This document shows positions 1 through 8,519 of a DNA stretch of 64,000 bases, piece after piece (positions within the stretch are counted from its first letter, which is position 1; the number at the start of each line of letters is the position of its first letter). The translations under genes and the position numbers were made by a program. The notes beneath the pieces are model-generated. The model saw nothing but the letters and a program-made list of their open reading frames with translations, did not search any database and had not been told where the DNA came from. Origin of the DNA: an uncultured Alphaproteobacteria bacterium (GTDB taxonomy: Bacteria > Pseudomonadota > Alphaproteobacteria > HIMB59); assembly GCA_902521795.1 (NCBI GenBank), contig CABYSX010000002.1, positions 62,001-126,000 of the forward strand. The letters run 5' to 3'.

Positions 1-627
1 ACCTGGCTGTGTAATTAAATCAGTTAATCCTTTTACTCCATCAAAAAGTACATTATCTGCTTTTTTAAAAGCTTCTGCAAAAGAAGTCTGTTCATTAGAT
101 ACTTTAAATAAATTTTGATTTGGTATTATAAGTAATGTATCTACATTATTTTTAACTTCATCGAGTCCTTGTAATGCTAGGTTCATTCTTTTTGTACCTT
201 CAAAGTTAAATGGGGTTGAAACTATTGCGACAGTTACAATACCTAATTTTTTTGCAATACTTGCAATAACTGGTAGAGCACCTGTTCCTGTTCCTCCACC
301 TAAACCAGCCGTTAAAAATAACATATTTGTATTTCTTAATTCTTCTGAAATTAAATCAATACTTTCTTCAGCTGCATCTTTTCCAATAATTGGATCTGCA
401 CCTGCACCTAAACCTTTAGTTTTTTCTAATCCTAGTTGGATACGATTATAACAAAGAGAATTTTCAAGTGCTTGAGCGTCAGTGTTTGCAACAATGAAGT
501 CAACATTATTTAAATTAGATTGAATCATGTTATTTACAGCATTGCTTCCTGCGCCGCCAATACCCATGACCGTTAAAGATGGTTTTAAGTTTTTTTGATC
601 AACTACTGGTTCTATATCTAGTGTCAT
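1..627 (-). CDS. ftsZ: Cell division protein FtsZ (N-terminal part; 3' end beyond window)
   Basis: Tubulin-like GTPase that polymerises into the cytokinetic Z-ring at midcell. The gene is missing from the ORF track because it runs off the left edge. Reading the minus strand from the ATG at 625-627 gives MTLDIEPVVDQKNLKPSLTV, then the nucleotide-binding GIGGAGSNAV segment (about residues 22-31) and the tubulin signature GGGTGTG (about 109-115). About 209 residues of the GTPase domain are present. The rest of that domain and the C-terminal tail that binds FtsA are not. It is the last gene of a minus-strand run murG-murC-murB-ddl-ftsQ-ftsA-ftsZ, 20 bases after the ftsA stop, and is probably co-transcribed with it. 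Confidence 0.97.
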   Translation of the reverse strand, partial: MTLDIEPVVDQKNLKPSLTVMGIGGAGSNAVNNMIQSNLNNVDFIVANTDAQALENSLCYNRIQLGLEKTKGLGAGADPIIGKDAAEESIDLISEELRNTNMLFLTAGLGGGTGTGALPVIASIAKKLGIVTVAIVSTPFNFEGTKRMNLALQGLDEVKNNVDTLLIIPNQNLFKVSNEQTSFAEAFKKADNVLFDGVKGLTDLITQPG

Positions 628-647
628 TTTTTTCCCCGCAAATCAAC

Positions 648-1838
648 CTATAGTAGGTCTACGAATCTTTTGTACCATATTTTGCTTGAAAAAGAATCAA
701 TTTTTTGAATAAAATCATTATTTTTAAAGCTTTTATTTGTTAAAAGCCAAAAACTTGAGTAAAGAGACATTATACTAGCATCATTTAAAACCTTAGGAAT
801 ACCACAAGACTTTGGCGGCTCCAAAAACTGAATGTCATAACCATGTTTTGTTCTAAAGTAATTGTAAAAATTTTTAATCTTTGAACCCCCTCCTGTAAAT
901 ACATACGAATAAAAACTCTTATCTTTTGGTAAAGATTTTAAAACCAATTCAAAAGTCTCATCTAAACGATCTAAAGTAATCTCTTTTAAATTATCGTGTC
1001 CAACATTTTTTTTCTTATTATCACCAAATTCTTCCCAAATAGGAATTTCAACAATTGAATTTCTAGTATCAGATAAATCAATTGTAGAAATTTTAAGTTT
1101 TTCGGCAAAATCAAAACTAATATTATGGATATTCACTAAATCATCAGAAATTTTTTTACAACCTTGTGGTATTTTTTTTATAAAATGTAAAACTTTATTT
1201 TTAATTACAATAATATTAATGTTGTTAAAACCATAATCTATGAGTACAACATTAGTTTTGGTTTTGGGTTTATTTTTTAGATAAAAATAATATGAAGTCG
1301 TAGAGTCTAAATAATTTAAGATTTTTATTTGTAGTTTTTGAAATATATTATCTAAAAGATTAATTTGCTTAATATCAATCATTGAAACTAATGAAATTAT
1401 AGATAGTTTATTGCAGTTTAATCCAACAGGATTATCTGTAATTAATTTATCATCAATCTTATAATGTGAAGTATATATATTATAAAGATATTTCTCATCT
1501 TTAGGAATTTTGATTTTAGAAATTTTTCTTAAATCATTTTTTTCAACAATTGCACCATTAAGATTAAGATCTTTTTGTGTTTTCTTAATTTGAACACTTT
1601 GATTTGTAACAAGAATAAAGGCATCCTTAATAATATAATTAGCTTGTTTTTCAGCTTGCACTATCGAATTTTTAATACAATCGATAAAATCATCAAAATT
1701 TTCTATCTCTTCTCCATTGTAGCCTTTTGATCTAGTCTTACCTGTTCCAATAATAGAAAATTCATGATTTAGTTCGGAGTATATAATGGTCTTTATAGAA
1801 AAAGACCCAATTTCTATTAATGTTTTGTAACTGTCCAA
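648..1838 (-). CDS. ftsA: Cell division protein FtsA
   Basis: Actin-like ATPase that tethers FtsZ filaments to the inner membrane and recruits late division proteins. The actin-fold phosphate loops are visible as IEIGSFSIKT (residues 8-17) and LIDYGFNNINI (about 199-209), with the adenosine-binding FTGGGSKIKNF at about 317. The C-terminal KIWYKRFVDLL has the amphipathic character of the FtsA membrane-targeting helix. At 396 residues it is slightly shorter than most homologues. The ATG directly follows the ftsQ stop, so the two are translationally adjacent, and ftsZ follows after 20 bases. Confidence 0.93.
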   Translation of the reverse strand: MDSYKTLIEIGSFSIKTIIYSELNHEFSIIGTGKTRSKGYNGEEIENFDDFIDCIKNSIVQAEKQANYIIKDAFILVTNQSVQIKKTQKDLNLNGAIVEKNDLRKISKIKIPKDEKYLYNIYTSHYKIDDKLITDNPVGLNCNKLSIISLVSMIDIKQINLLDNIFQKLQIKILNYLDSTTSYYFYLKNKPKTKTNVVLIDYGFNNINIIVIKNKVLHFIKKIPQGCKKISDDLVNIHNISFDFAEKLKISTIDLSDTRNSIVEIPIWEEFGDNKKKNVGHDNLKEITLDRLDETFELVLKSLPKDKSFYSYVFTGGGSKIKNFYNYFRTKHGYDIQFLEPPKSCGIPKVLNDASIMSLYSSFWLLTNKSFKNNDFIQKIDSFSSKIWYKRFVDLL

Positions 1839-2486
1839 TTATTTTAATCTTATAGTTTTATTATGAAAATTTCTTAAATCTAGAAACTGCTGATAATTAG
1901 TGCTTTTATCAATTAGATTAATGTTATTTTTAATAAAATTTAACAATTTGGAATCAATTACTTTAGGAAGCATAACTATTCTACCATTACTTAAAACTAA
2001 ATTGTATCTCCTATCGTCGATATATTCTATTTGGTTAATATTAAACAAAGAGAATAGGATTTGAGAATTTTCATTTAGATAATTATTAATATGAAGACTG
2101 TTTTTAGAAATATCAATGAGATTTATTTTATCTAAATAATTTTGTTTGAAATAAGATGATGAAGCTGTGGTGTTATCATAAAATATTACATCATTTGTTA
2201 AATTGTTTAGTGCAAAAGGTTTTTTAAGATTTATTTGAATATTAATTTCGTTATTGTTACGTTTTATCAAATGACTATCAATAAATAAATATTCTTTTAA
2301 ATAATTATTTATGTCGTTTAAATTATTTGTTATTTCTATTTCAAAATCTTCGTGTATGTCTGATTGAATGAAATTAATTATTTCTAATGGTTTTTTAGTT
2401 ATATAATTGACAGAAAAATTAATAAATAATATTAAAACTAAGATTGATGAAAAGTATATTGCAACTTCACTATATCTTAATTTCAT
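1839..2486 (-). CDS. ftsQ: Cell division protein FtsQ
   Basis: Bitopic inner-membrane divisome protein that links cytoplasmic and periplasmic division proteins. A single transmembrane helix lies at about residues 9-29. A POTRA-like segment follows (about 33-95, from KPLEIINFI to KKPFALNN), then a beta-rich periplasmic domain. At 215 residues it is short for FtsQ, and sequence identity alone is weak. The assignment rests on topology plus its place between ddl and ftsA, the usual ddl-ftsQ-ftsA-ftsZ order. Its start overlaps the ddl stop by four bases. Confidence 0.85.
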   Translation of the reverse strand: MKLRYSEVAIYFSSILVLILFINFSVNYITKKPLEIINFIQSDIHEDFEIEITNNLNDINNYLKEYLFIDSHLIKRNNNEINIQINLKKPFALNNLTNDVIFYDNTTASSSYFKQNYLDKINLIDISKNSLHINNYLNENSQILFSLFNINQIEYIDDRRYNLVLSNGRIVMLPKVIDSKLLNFIKNNINLIDKSTNYQQFLDLRNFHNKTIRLK

Positions 2487-3376
2487 AGAGATGAACGTAA
2501 TATTTTTTTTAATAAATTTAAATAGGATAATCCTTGGTAATTAGCTTGTTCAGGAGCTAGAGATAATTTTGTTAATCCTGGATGTGTATTTATTTCTAAA
2601 AAATATATTTTTCCATTTTTTTGGCTCATTATAAAATCTAATCTTGCTATTCCTTTACAACCACAAACACGAAATATATTTTTTGATATTTTCATCAAAA
2701 AATCATATTGCAATTTAGATATTCGGGCTGGTAGAAAATGAAAGCTCTTATTTTTTGTATATTTAGCTATATAATCATAGTGCTGATTTTTGAACTCTAT
2801 TTCTGTAACGCCAAGTGACATAATTTTATTATTATTTTCAATGACTGTTACGGTTAATTCTTTTCCATAAATTATTTCTTCAATTAAATTTTGATCATTA
2901 TTAATTGTCTTTCTAAGCTCTTTCATATTATTTAAAAACTTAATACCTTTAGAGGATCCTCCCCAATTTGGCTTGGAAATTAATGGAAATTTAATTTTGT
3001 TTTTATATGCAATCTCTTTTGGTGATAAAATATTAAGTTCTTTTTTAAGAAAATATTTTAAAAGTCTTTTGTTAAAGCACAGAGCTGATGAAATGGCCCC
3101 AGAATGTGTAATTAATAAATTATTTTTTTGGGCATATGAATTTATTCCCCCATCTTCTCCAAACTCACCATGAAGAGAATTGAATATTATATCTGGCTTA
3201 AATATTAAAATTTGTTCAATATTATTTTTTTTAATATCTAAAAATATTACATTGAATTTATCTCTTTTGAGAGTAGAAAAAACATTTCTTCCTGACATAA
3301 GAGAAACCTCTCTTTCATCTGACCATCCACCTGCTACTACAAGTATTTTCAGTAATTTAATATTTTTATCTATCAA
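2483..3376 (-). CDS. ddl: D-alanine--D-alanine ligase
   Basis: ATP-grasp enzyme that makes D-Ala-D-Ala for the peptidoglycan precursor in the cytoplasm. The N-terminal VAGGWSDEREVSLMSG (residues 14-29) is the Ddl fingerprint. HGEFGEDGG occurs at about 69-77, ISKPNWGGSSKG is the ATP-grasp lysine/glycine loop, and the C-terminal FLEINTHPGLT carries the metal-binding Glu/Asn. The 297 residues are within the usual DdlB range. It overlaps murB and ftsQ by four bases each, as in translationally coupled dcw genes. Confidence 0.95.
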   Translation of the reverse strand: MIDKNIKLLKILVVAGGWSDEREVSLMSGRNVFSTLKRDKFNVIFLDIKKNNIEQILIFKPDIIFNSLHGEFGEDGGINSYAQKNNLLITHSGAISSALCFNKRLLKYFLKKELNILSPKEIAYKNKIKFPLISKPNWGGSSKGIKFLNNMKELRKTINNDQNLIEEIIYGKELTVTVIENNNKIMSLGVTEIEFKNQHYDYIAKYTKNKSFHFLPARISKLQYDFLMKISKNIFRVCGCKGIARLDFIMSQKNGKIYFLEINTHPGLTKLSLAPEQANYQGLSYLNLLKKILRSSL

Positions 3377-4248
3377 TCTATGATTCTTAATTCTTTTTCG
3401 AGCACAATTTTGTATTTATCTTTGACTCTTTTTTGAATTTTGGAAATAAATAAATCTATGCTGTTAGCACTTATATTGGGTTCATTTTCAAAAAAATTTG
3501 AGTGTATTTTTGATAATTTTATTGGACCATTATAAAAGCTATCGTCTATAGACGACTTGATTAGTTTCCAAGCACTATGATTTCTAGGATTCTTAAAAAT
3601 ACTACCGCAACAATTTACTTTTTGAGGCTGAGATTGGTTTCTAATTCTTTCATATTCCTGCATTAAATCTTTTATATTACTCTGATCACTATGAATAATC
3701 TTGAATTTTCCATATAAAATTATTGTATTTTTTTTTTGAAACCCCTTTCGGTATTCGAACTTTAATTTACTAATTGTTTTTTCATAAATCTTGTTTTCGT
3801 TGATATCAAAATAAATGACACTTATTAATTTATCTTTTATTTCCTGATTATAACAACCAGCATTCATGAATATATTTCCTCCAATTGAACCCGGAATTGT
3901 GTATAGGAACTCGTAACCTGAAATAGCATTTTGGTAGCAAAATTTTGATAGGTAATTGTCTAAAACTGCTGCTCCAACTAACATATGATCAGAATTTATT
4001 TTAATATTAGTAAAATCACCTAAAAGTTTTATACCTATTCCTTTGAAACCTTCATCTTTGATTAATGTATTTGAAAGATTTCCTACAACTAATAATGATT
4101 TAGCTTTGATATCATTATTATTGAATAAGTTACTTAAGTCGATTTGGTTATAAATTTTATATAGATTGCTAATGTTTCCGCCAGATTTTAACCAAGAATA
4201 TTTAGCAGATGAATAGTTAGTAACTAAATTTTTATTTTCTTGAGTCAT
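3373..4248 (-). CDS. murB: UDP-N-acetylenolpyruvoylglucosamine reductase MurB
   Basis: FAD- and NADPH-dependent reductase forming UDP-MurNAc, the second committed step of peptidoglycan synthesis. Visible family marks are the N-terminal SWLKSGGNI, the FAD-domain YEFLYTIPGSIGGNIFMNAG (about 107-126), FEYRKGF with the Tyr-Arg pair of the active site, and CGSIFKNP with the proton-donor serine. The product is 291 residues, of the compact bacterial type. The start overlaps the end of murC by 17 bases. The upstream gene is murC and the downstream one ddl. Confidence 0.95.
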   Translation of the reverse strand: MTQENKNLVTNYSSAKYSWLKSGGNISNLYKIYNQIDLSNLFNNNDIKAKSLLVVGNLSNTLIKDEGFKGIGIKLLGDFTNIKINSDHMLVGAAVLDNYLSKFCYQNAISGYEFLYTIPGSIGGNIFMNAGCYNQEIKDKLISVIYFDINENKIYEKTISKLKFEYRKGFQKKNTIILYGKFKIIHSDQSNIKDLMQEYERIRNQSQPQKVNCCGSIFKNPRNHSAWKLIKSSIDDSFYNGPIKLSKIHSNFFENEPNISANSIDLFISKIQKRVKDKYKIVLEKELRIID

Positions 4249-5611
4249 AAAAAAAACGAATTTGATTTGAAATATCTCCCGCCCCTGCAGTGATAACTAT
4301 ACTTTCACTTTTATTTAATACAAATTGGTCTAATAAGTTAAATAAATCAATATAATTATCAATGTATCTAGTTTTTTGATTATTTGAAACATTCAAATCA
4401 TTCACCAAGTTTTTGGAATTTTTCATACCTTGTTTATAACTCTCGCCTGCTTCATAGGTTTTTAAAATAATCAAGTTATTGGTATTCCTTAATACATGCA
4501 AATATTCTTTATATAAATCATTTAATCTAGAGTATCTATGAGGTTCAATTATTAAAATAACAATTTTTTTTTTATACAATGAAATAATATTGATTAATTT
4601 ATCTATTTCTGTTGGATGATGTGCATAATCATCGATAAAAGTAGTTTTTTTTAATTTACCAAGAATATTCATTCTCCTTTTAGTCCCTTTAAAATCAAGG
4701 ATATGAGATTTTTTTATTTCATATCCTAAGTCATCTATAATGGATAAAACAGCAGTTAGATTTTGTACATTGTGTTCACCTAATAAATTTGTAGTTAAAC
4801 TATTTGATATGATTTTTTTACCTTTATAAATTTGAAATGAAGATTTTTTATCAGATAACTCTATTAATTTATAACTATAGTTTGCTTTTGTATTTGAGCC
4901 AAATGTTTTTAAATTTTTAGAATATTTTTTTAATGAAATAAGAAAATTATCATCATTGTTAATGAAAATTTTAACATCTTTTTTAATTTGACTTAGTATA
5001 TAGTTTTTAATTTTAGATTTAAAGTTAGAGTAGGATTTATAAAAATCAATATGCTCTCTATCAACGTTTAAAAATAATAAATATCTTGGACTTAATTTAA
5101 ATACTGTCCCATCACTCTCATCGGCTTCTACAACTACATAATTACTGTCAGTAAGATATATATTTTGTCCAAAATTCTGCATAATACCACCGGATATAAT
5201 AGTAGGGTTTAGACCTGCACGAACTAACAAATGTCCTAAAATAGAAGTAGTTGAAGTTTTTCCATGTGAACCAGATACAACAATCGTGAATTTATCTTTG
5301 CATATTAGCTGAAGAAGTTTAGATCTGTTGTAACAGGGAATTTTATTTTTTTTTGCTTCTTTAATTTCAGGATTATTTTTAATTGCTGAAGAATAAAATA
5401 TTATATCTCTATCTTTAATATTTGAAGATTTGTGACCTATAAATACTGGTATTTTATATTTTTCTAAAATTATAGTATTAGCATTGTGTGCAATATCACT
5501 TCCAGTAACATTTATGCTATTTTTTTTAAGATAAATAGCCAAAGCACTCATACCAATACCGTTAATTCCAATAATATGAACTTTATTTGATGCTAACTCT
5601 GAAAATTTCAT
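4232..5611 (-). CDS. murC: UDP-N-acetylmuramate--L-alanine ligase MurC
   Basis: ATP-dependent Mur ligase that adds L-Ala to UDP-MurNAc. The N-terminal HIIGINGIGMSALA (about 12-25) is the UDP-binding Rossmann loop, SGSHGKTSTTSI (about 112-123) is the ATP P-loop, and VVEADESDGT follows with the catalytic Glu. DDYAHHPTEI is the typical MurC segment of the C-terminal domain. At 459 residues it is full length. The start overlaps the murG stop as ATGA, so expression is likely coupled along murG-murC-murB-ddl. Confidence 0.96.
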   Translation of the reverse strand: MKFSELASNKVHIIGINGIGMSALAIYLKKNSINVTGSDIAHNANTIILEKYKIPVFIGHKSSNIKDRDIIFYSSAIKNNPEIKEAKKNKIPCYNRSKLLQLICKDKFTIVVSGSHGKTSTTSILGHLLVRAGLNPTIISGGIMQNFGQNIYLTDSNYVVVEADESDGTVFKLSPRYLLFLNVDREHIDFYKSYSNFKSKIKNYILSQIKKDVKIFINNDDNFLISLKKYSKNLKTFGSNTKANYSYKLIELSDKKSSFQIYKGKKIISNSLTTNLLGEHNVQNLTAVLSIIDDLGYEIKKSHILDFKGTKRRMNILGKLKKTTFIDDYAHHPTEIDKLINIISLYKKKIVILIIEPHRYSRLNDLYKEYLHVLRNTNNLIILKTYEAGESYKQGMKNSKNLVNDLNVSNNQKTRYIDNYIDLFNLLDQFVLNKSESIVITAGAGDISNQIRFFYDSRK

Positions 5612-6609
5612 CTAGTAGTGTAACAAATAATTTTTTCAATCGAATAAGGGTTAATAAGTGAATTGAAATAAAACTGGCTTATAATGTTTTTTTTATCAGG
5701 TATCTGCAATTTTTTTAAACTCATGTTTTTAGAAAAGAAATAACTTAAATTAAATTTTTGGTGTTGATCTCTAGATATTAAGTGAGGAATAAAGTAGACA
5801 TTATTAGTATGATATAAAATTTCATTAATGGAACCTGAACCTGATCTAGAAAGTATAAGATCATATTTTTTAAAATTAAGATTATTTTTAAAGATAAAAA
5901 ATGAGCAATTATCATTATTTAAGAGATCTTCATATTTTTTTTTATAAGTATTTATATGAGAGTCTGGTATTTGAATAAAAAATTTAATTTTTTCTAAATA
6001 TTTCCTATCTAAAAGCTTTATTTCCTCTAATAATTTATTATTTAATTCTAATGAACCTGCGCTACCTCCCATTAATAAAACATTTACAAACTTACCATCA
6101 AGTTTTTCTCTTGGTTCATTTGTATCTAAGAAATAATTACCAACAAATATTTCTTTACTACGCATATTAACTTTTGGGAAGGAAATGAATGCATTTTTAG
6201 CAATTAAATAATTTATTTTATTAGCTAAACCATATATAAAATTTTGCTCATGAATATAAATTTTATTAGAAGAAAAGAGAATAATATTAAATAATTTTGA
6301 AATTAACAATATAGGTGTTGTAATAAAGCCACCAAAACCTATCAAGATTAACTTTCTATTGAATAGAAATAATAATGATACATTTAAAAATATCTTTAAA
6401 ATAAAAGAGAATTTATTTTTAGAGCTTACTGTAAGTTTATTTACTTTATCGTTTTTAATTTTTTCTAAATAATTTATTCCTATTTCGTTTGTTATAAAAA
6501 GTATTTCATTTGGTGCTTTTATATCACTTAAGTTATTAATATATTTTATTGCGGGTAGAATATGACCTGCGGAAGACCCCGCTATTATGATAAATTTAAT
6601 TTTTTTCAA
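5608..6609 (-). CDS. murG: MurG, lipid II-forming N-acetylglucosamine transferase
   Basis: GT28 glycosyltransferase that transfers GlcNAc to lipid I on the inner face of the membrane, giving lipid II. GFGGFITTPILL (about 92-103), GGSAGSLELN (about 180) and SRSGSGSINEIL (about 255) match the donor and acceptor site loops. The first glycine-rich loop reads AGSSAGHILPA (residues 10-20) where the family normally has GGTGGH, so this copy is divergent. At 333 residues it is slightly short. Position directly before murC supports the call. ftsW and murD, which often precede murG, are not here. Confidence 0.88.
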   Translation of the reverse strand: MKKIKFIIIAGSSAGHILPAIKYINNLSDIKAPNEILFITNEIGINYLEKIKNDKVNKLTVSSKNKFSFILKIFLNVSLLFLFNRKLILIGFGGFITTPILLISKLFNIILFSSNKIYIHEQNFIYGLANKINYLIAKNAFISFPKVNMRSKEIFVGNYFLDTNEPREKLDGKFVNVLLMGGSAGSLELNNKLLEEIKLLDRKYLEKIKFFIQIPDSHINTYKKKYEDLLNNDNCSFFIFKNNLNFKKYDLILSRSGSGSINEILYHTNNVYFIPHLISRDQHQKFNLSYFFSKNMSLKKLQIPDKKNIISQFYFNSLINPYSIEKIICYTTR

Positions 6610-6871
6610 TAACTATTTCTTTCAGAATTTTATTTGTTTCAATGTCTTTAATTTGAAAAATTGCTTTGTTATCATGTATAAATTTTTGCTGATATTGATT
6701 TTCATTAATTAGGTAAAGATCATTTAAATCAATATTTTTATTGGTTATAATTGTAGAATTATTGCTATTGCTCATTTTATAGAAAACACCAAAAATAATT
6801 GCTATTATTCCTGCAATTATTAATAAACCTTGAATAATTACTAGACTTAATAAAAATTTTTTTTTTAACAT
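6596..6871 (-). CDS. Single-pass membrane protein of unknown function (possibly DUF6476-like)
   Basis: A 91-residue protein if started at MLKKKF. The track's start five codons upstream (MFIGYM) would overlap the divergent rlu gene, whereas this start leaves a seven-base gap. There is one strong transmembrane helix at about residues 6-29, then a polar C-terminal domain of about 60 residues ending ETNKILKEIVIE. The architecture, one helix plus a short domain ending in a D/E-x-x-T-x-x-x-L-x-x-I pattern, recalls alphaproteobacterial DUF6476 proteins. I cannot confirm that family by eye. It overlaps murG by 14 bases and may be co-transcribed with it. Confidence 0.6.
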   Translation of the reverse strand: MLKKKFLLSLVIIQGLLIIAGIIAIIFGVFYKMSNSNNSTIITNKNIDLNDLYLINENQYQQKFIHDNKAIFQIKDIETNKILKEIVIEKN

Positions 6872-6878
6872 ATACCCT

Positions 6879-7628
6879 ATGAACAAATCATATAACTATA
6901 AAGATTTTAGAATAGAAATATTATACGAGGATAGTTATATAGCAATATTAAATAAACCCTCTGGTCTTCTTACACACAAAAAAAATGAATTTGATGAGAG
7001 CCCAAGCTTGCAAGATAGTCTGAAAGATCAATTTACAATAGATGATGGTGAAAACTTCAAAGAAGGAATTGTTCATCGTCTAGATAAAGATACAAGTGGA
7101 ATTATAGTTATTACAAAAAATCTTATTTCTAAAAATAAATTTAGAGAAATGTTTAAAAACAGAAATATAAAAAAAAATTACCTAGCTTTTGCATATGGTG
7201 TTCTTAACCAAAATAACATTGAGATAAATAGAAATATTACAAGAAATAAAGTTCAGAGAACCAAATTCAACATTTCTGATAATCTAGGAAAAAATGCAAT
7301 TACTAAAGTCACAAATATTAAGACATTTCACGGTTCAATAAGTCTTTTAGATTGTGAAATTATTACAGGTAGAACCCATCAAATTAGAGTTCATCTTTTA
7401 AGCTTAGGTCTTCCTATTATTGGGGATAAAGATTACAGCTTTAATAAAGAGCAAAAATTTCGTTTGAATAATATGACTGATAATCTTAGAAATTTAGTTT
7501 CATTATTTCCAAGGCAAGCGTTACACTCACACAAGATAGAATTTGATCATCCAATTTTAGAAAAACACATTATAATTACTTGTGATTTACCTAATGACAT
7601 GAAAGATTTAAACAATAATTTGCAATGA
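6879..7628 (+). CDS. RluA-family 23S rRNA pseudouridine synthase
   Basis: Isomerises specific uridines of large-subunit rRNA to pseudouridine. The catalytic motif HRLDKDTSG (about residues 67-75, with the active-site Asp) and the later GRTHQIRVHL (about 166-175) are diagnostic of RluA/RluC/RluD. The protein is 249 residues and begins at about the catalytic-domain boundary. There is no S4 RNA-binding domain, unlike RluC and RluD, so the target site cannot be named. It starts seven bases from the divergent small membrane gene and overlaps rpoH by four bases; an rlu-rpoH pairing is common in Alphaproteobacteria. Confidence 0.92.
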   Translation: MNKSYNYKDFRIEILYEDSYIAILNKPSGLLTHKKNEFDESPSLQDSLKDQFTIDDGENFKEGIVHRLDKDTSGIIVITKNLISKNKFREMFKNRNIKKNYLAFAYGVLNQNNIEINRNITRNKVQRTKFNISDNLGKNAITKVTNIKTFHGSISLLDCEIITGRTHQIRVHLLSLGLPIIGDKDYSFNKEQKFRLNNMTDNLRNLVSLFPRQALHSHKIEFDHPILEKHIIITCDLPNDMKDLNNNLQ

Positions 7629-8518
7629 ATATAGAAAATAAAAATTTACTGCCTGTCATTACCTCTGAAAATGATGTTTATCCTTATTTAAAAAAAATAA
7701 ATCAGTTTCCTATTTTGACAGATGAAGAAGAAAAAAGACTTGCTATAGATTGGCTCAAAAATGGGGATACAAAAGCTGCTCAAAAACTTGTGACCAGCCA
7801 TTTGCGACTAGTTGCAAAAATAGCCATGGGTTACAAAGGATATGGTTTACCTTTATTTGATTTAATTTCAGAGGGTAATTTGGGTCTTATTCAAGCTATA
7901 AGAAAATTTGATCCTGAAAAGGGGTTTAGACTAGCAACATATGCTATATGGTGGATTAGAGCCTCTATTCAAGAGTATGTTTTACACAGTTGGTCTCTTG
8001 TTAAAATTGGAACCACTGCGGCTCAAAAAAAGCTTTTTTTTAATCTTCGACGTCTTAGAAATCAACTTAAAAAATATGAAGAAGGCTACTTAACTAATGA
8101 TCAAATTAAATCTATATCGGATGATCTTGGGGTAACGCAAGAAGAGGTAAAGCAAATGGAAGGTAGGGTCTTTAATCAAGATTTTTCATTAAACACTCCT
8201 CTTAATGACGAAAATGAATCTGAGTGGATAGATCAAGTAGAAGATGAAACAATAGACACTGTATCAAAAGTTGAACAAGGTGACGAATTAAAAAAAAGGA
8301 AAGCACTTTATAAACAAGCGGTTACAAAACTCGAACCTAGAGAAATAGAGATATTAACTGCAAGACGTTTGGATGAAGAGCCAAAGACTTTAGAGGACTT
8401 GAGCCAGAAATACTCAATCAGTAGAGAAAGAGTCAGGCAAATAGAAAATAAGGCTATAAAAAAACTGCAAGATGAGATTAAAATAATCTCTGATCAAAAA
8501 CTTTTACCAAAAACTTGA
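7625..8518 (+). CDS. rpoH: RNA polymerase heat-shock sigma factor RpoH (sigma-32)
   Basis: Alternative sigma-70-family factor that directs polymerase to heat-shock promoters. Region 2 carries the core-binding FDLISEGNLGLIQAIRKFDP and the DNA-melting YAIWWIRASIQEYVL (about 115-130). The RpoH box appears as QKKLFFNLRRLR (about 137-148), which separates RpoH from housekeeping sigmas. Region 4 ends with a helix-turn-helix, YSISRERVRQIENKA. At 297 residues it is full length. It is translationally coupled to the pseudouridine synthase. Its stop codon is one base from the stop of the convergent purA. Confidence 0.96.
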   Translation: MNIENKNLLPVITSENDVYPYLKKINQFPILTDEEEKRLAIDWLKNGDTKAAQKLVTSHLRLVAKIAMGYKGYGLPLFDLISEGNLGLIQAIRKFDPEKGFRLATYAIWWIRASIQEYVLHSWSLVKIGTTAAQKKLFFNLRRLRNQLKKYEEGYLTNDQIKSISDDLGVTQEEVKQMEGRVFNQDFSLNTPLNDENESEWIDQVEDETIDTVSKVEQGDELKKRKALYKQAVTKLEPREIEILTARRLDEEPKTLEDLSQKYSISRERVRQIENKAIKKLQDEIKIISDQKLLPKT

Positions 8519-8519
8519 T

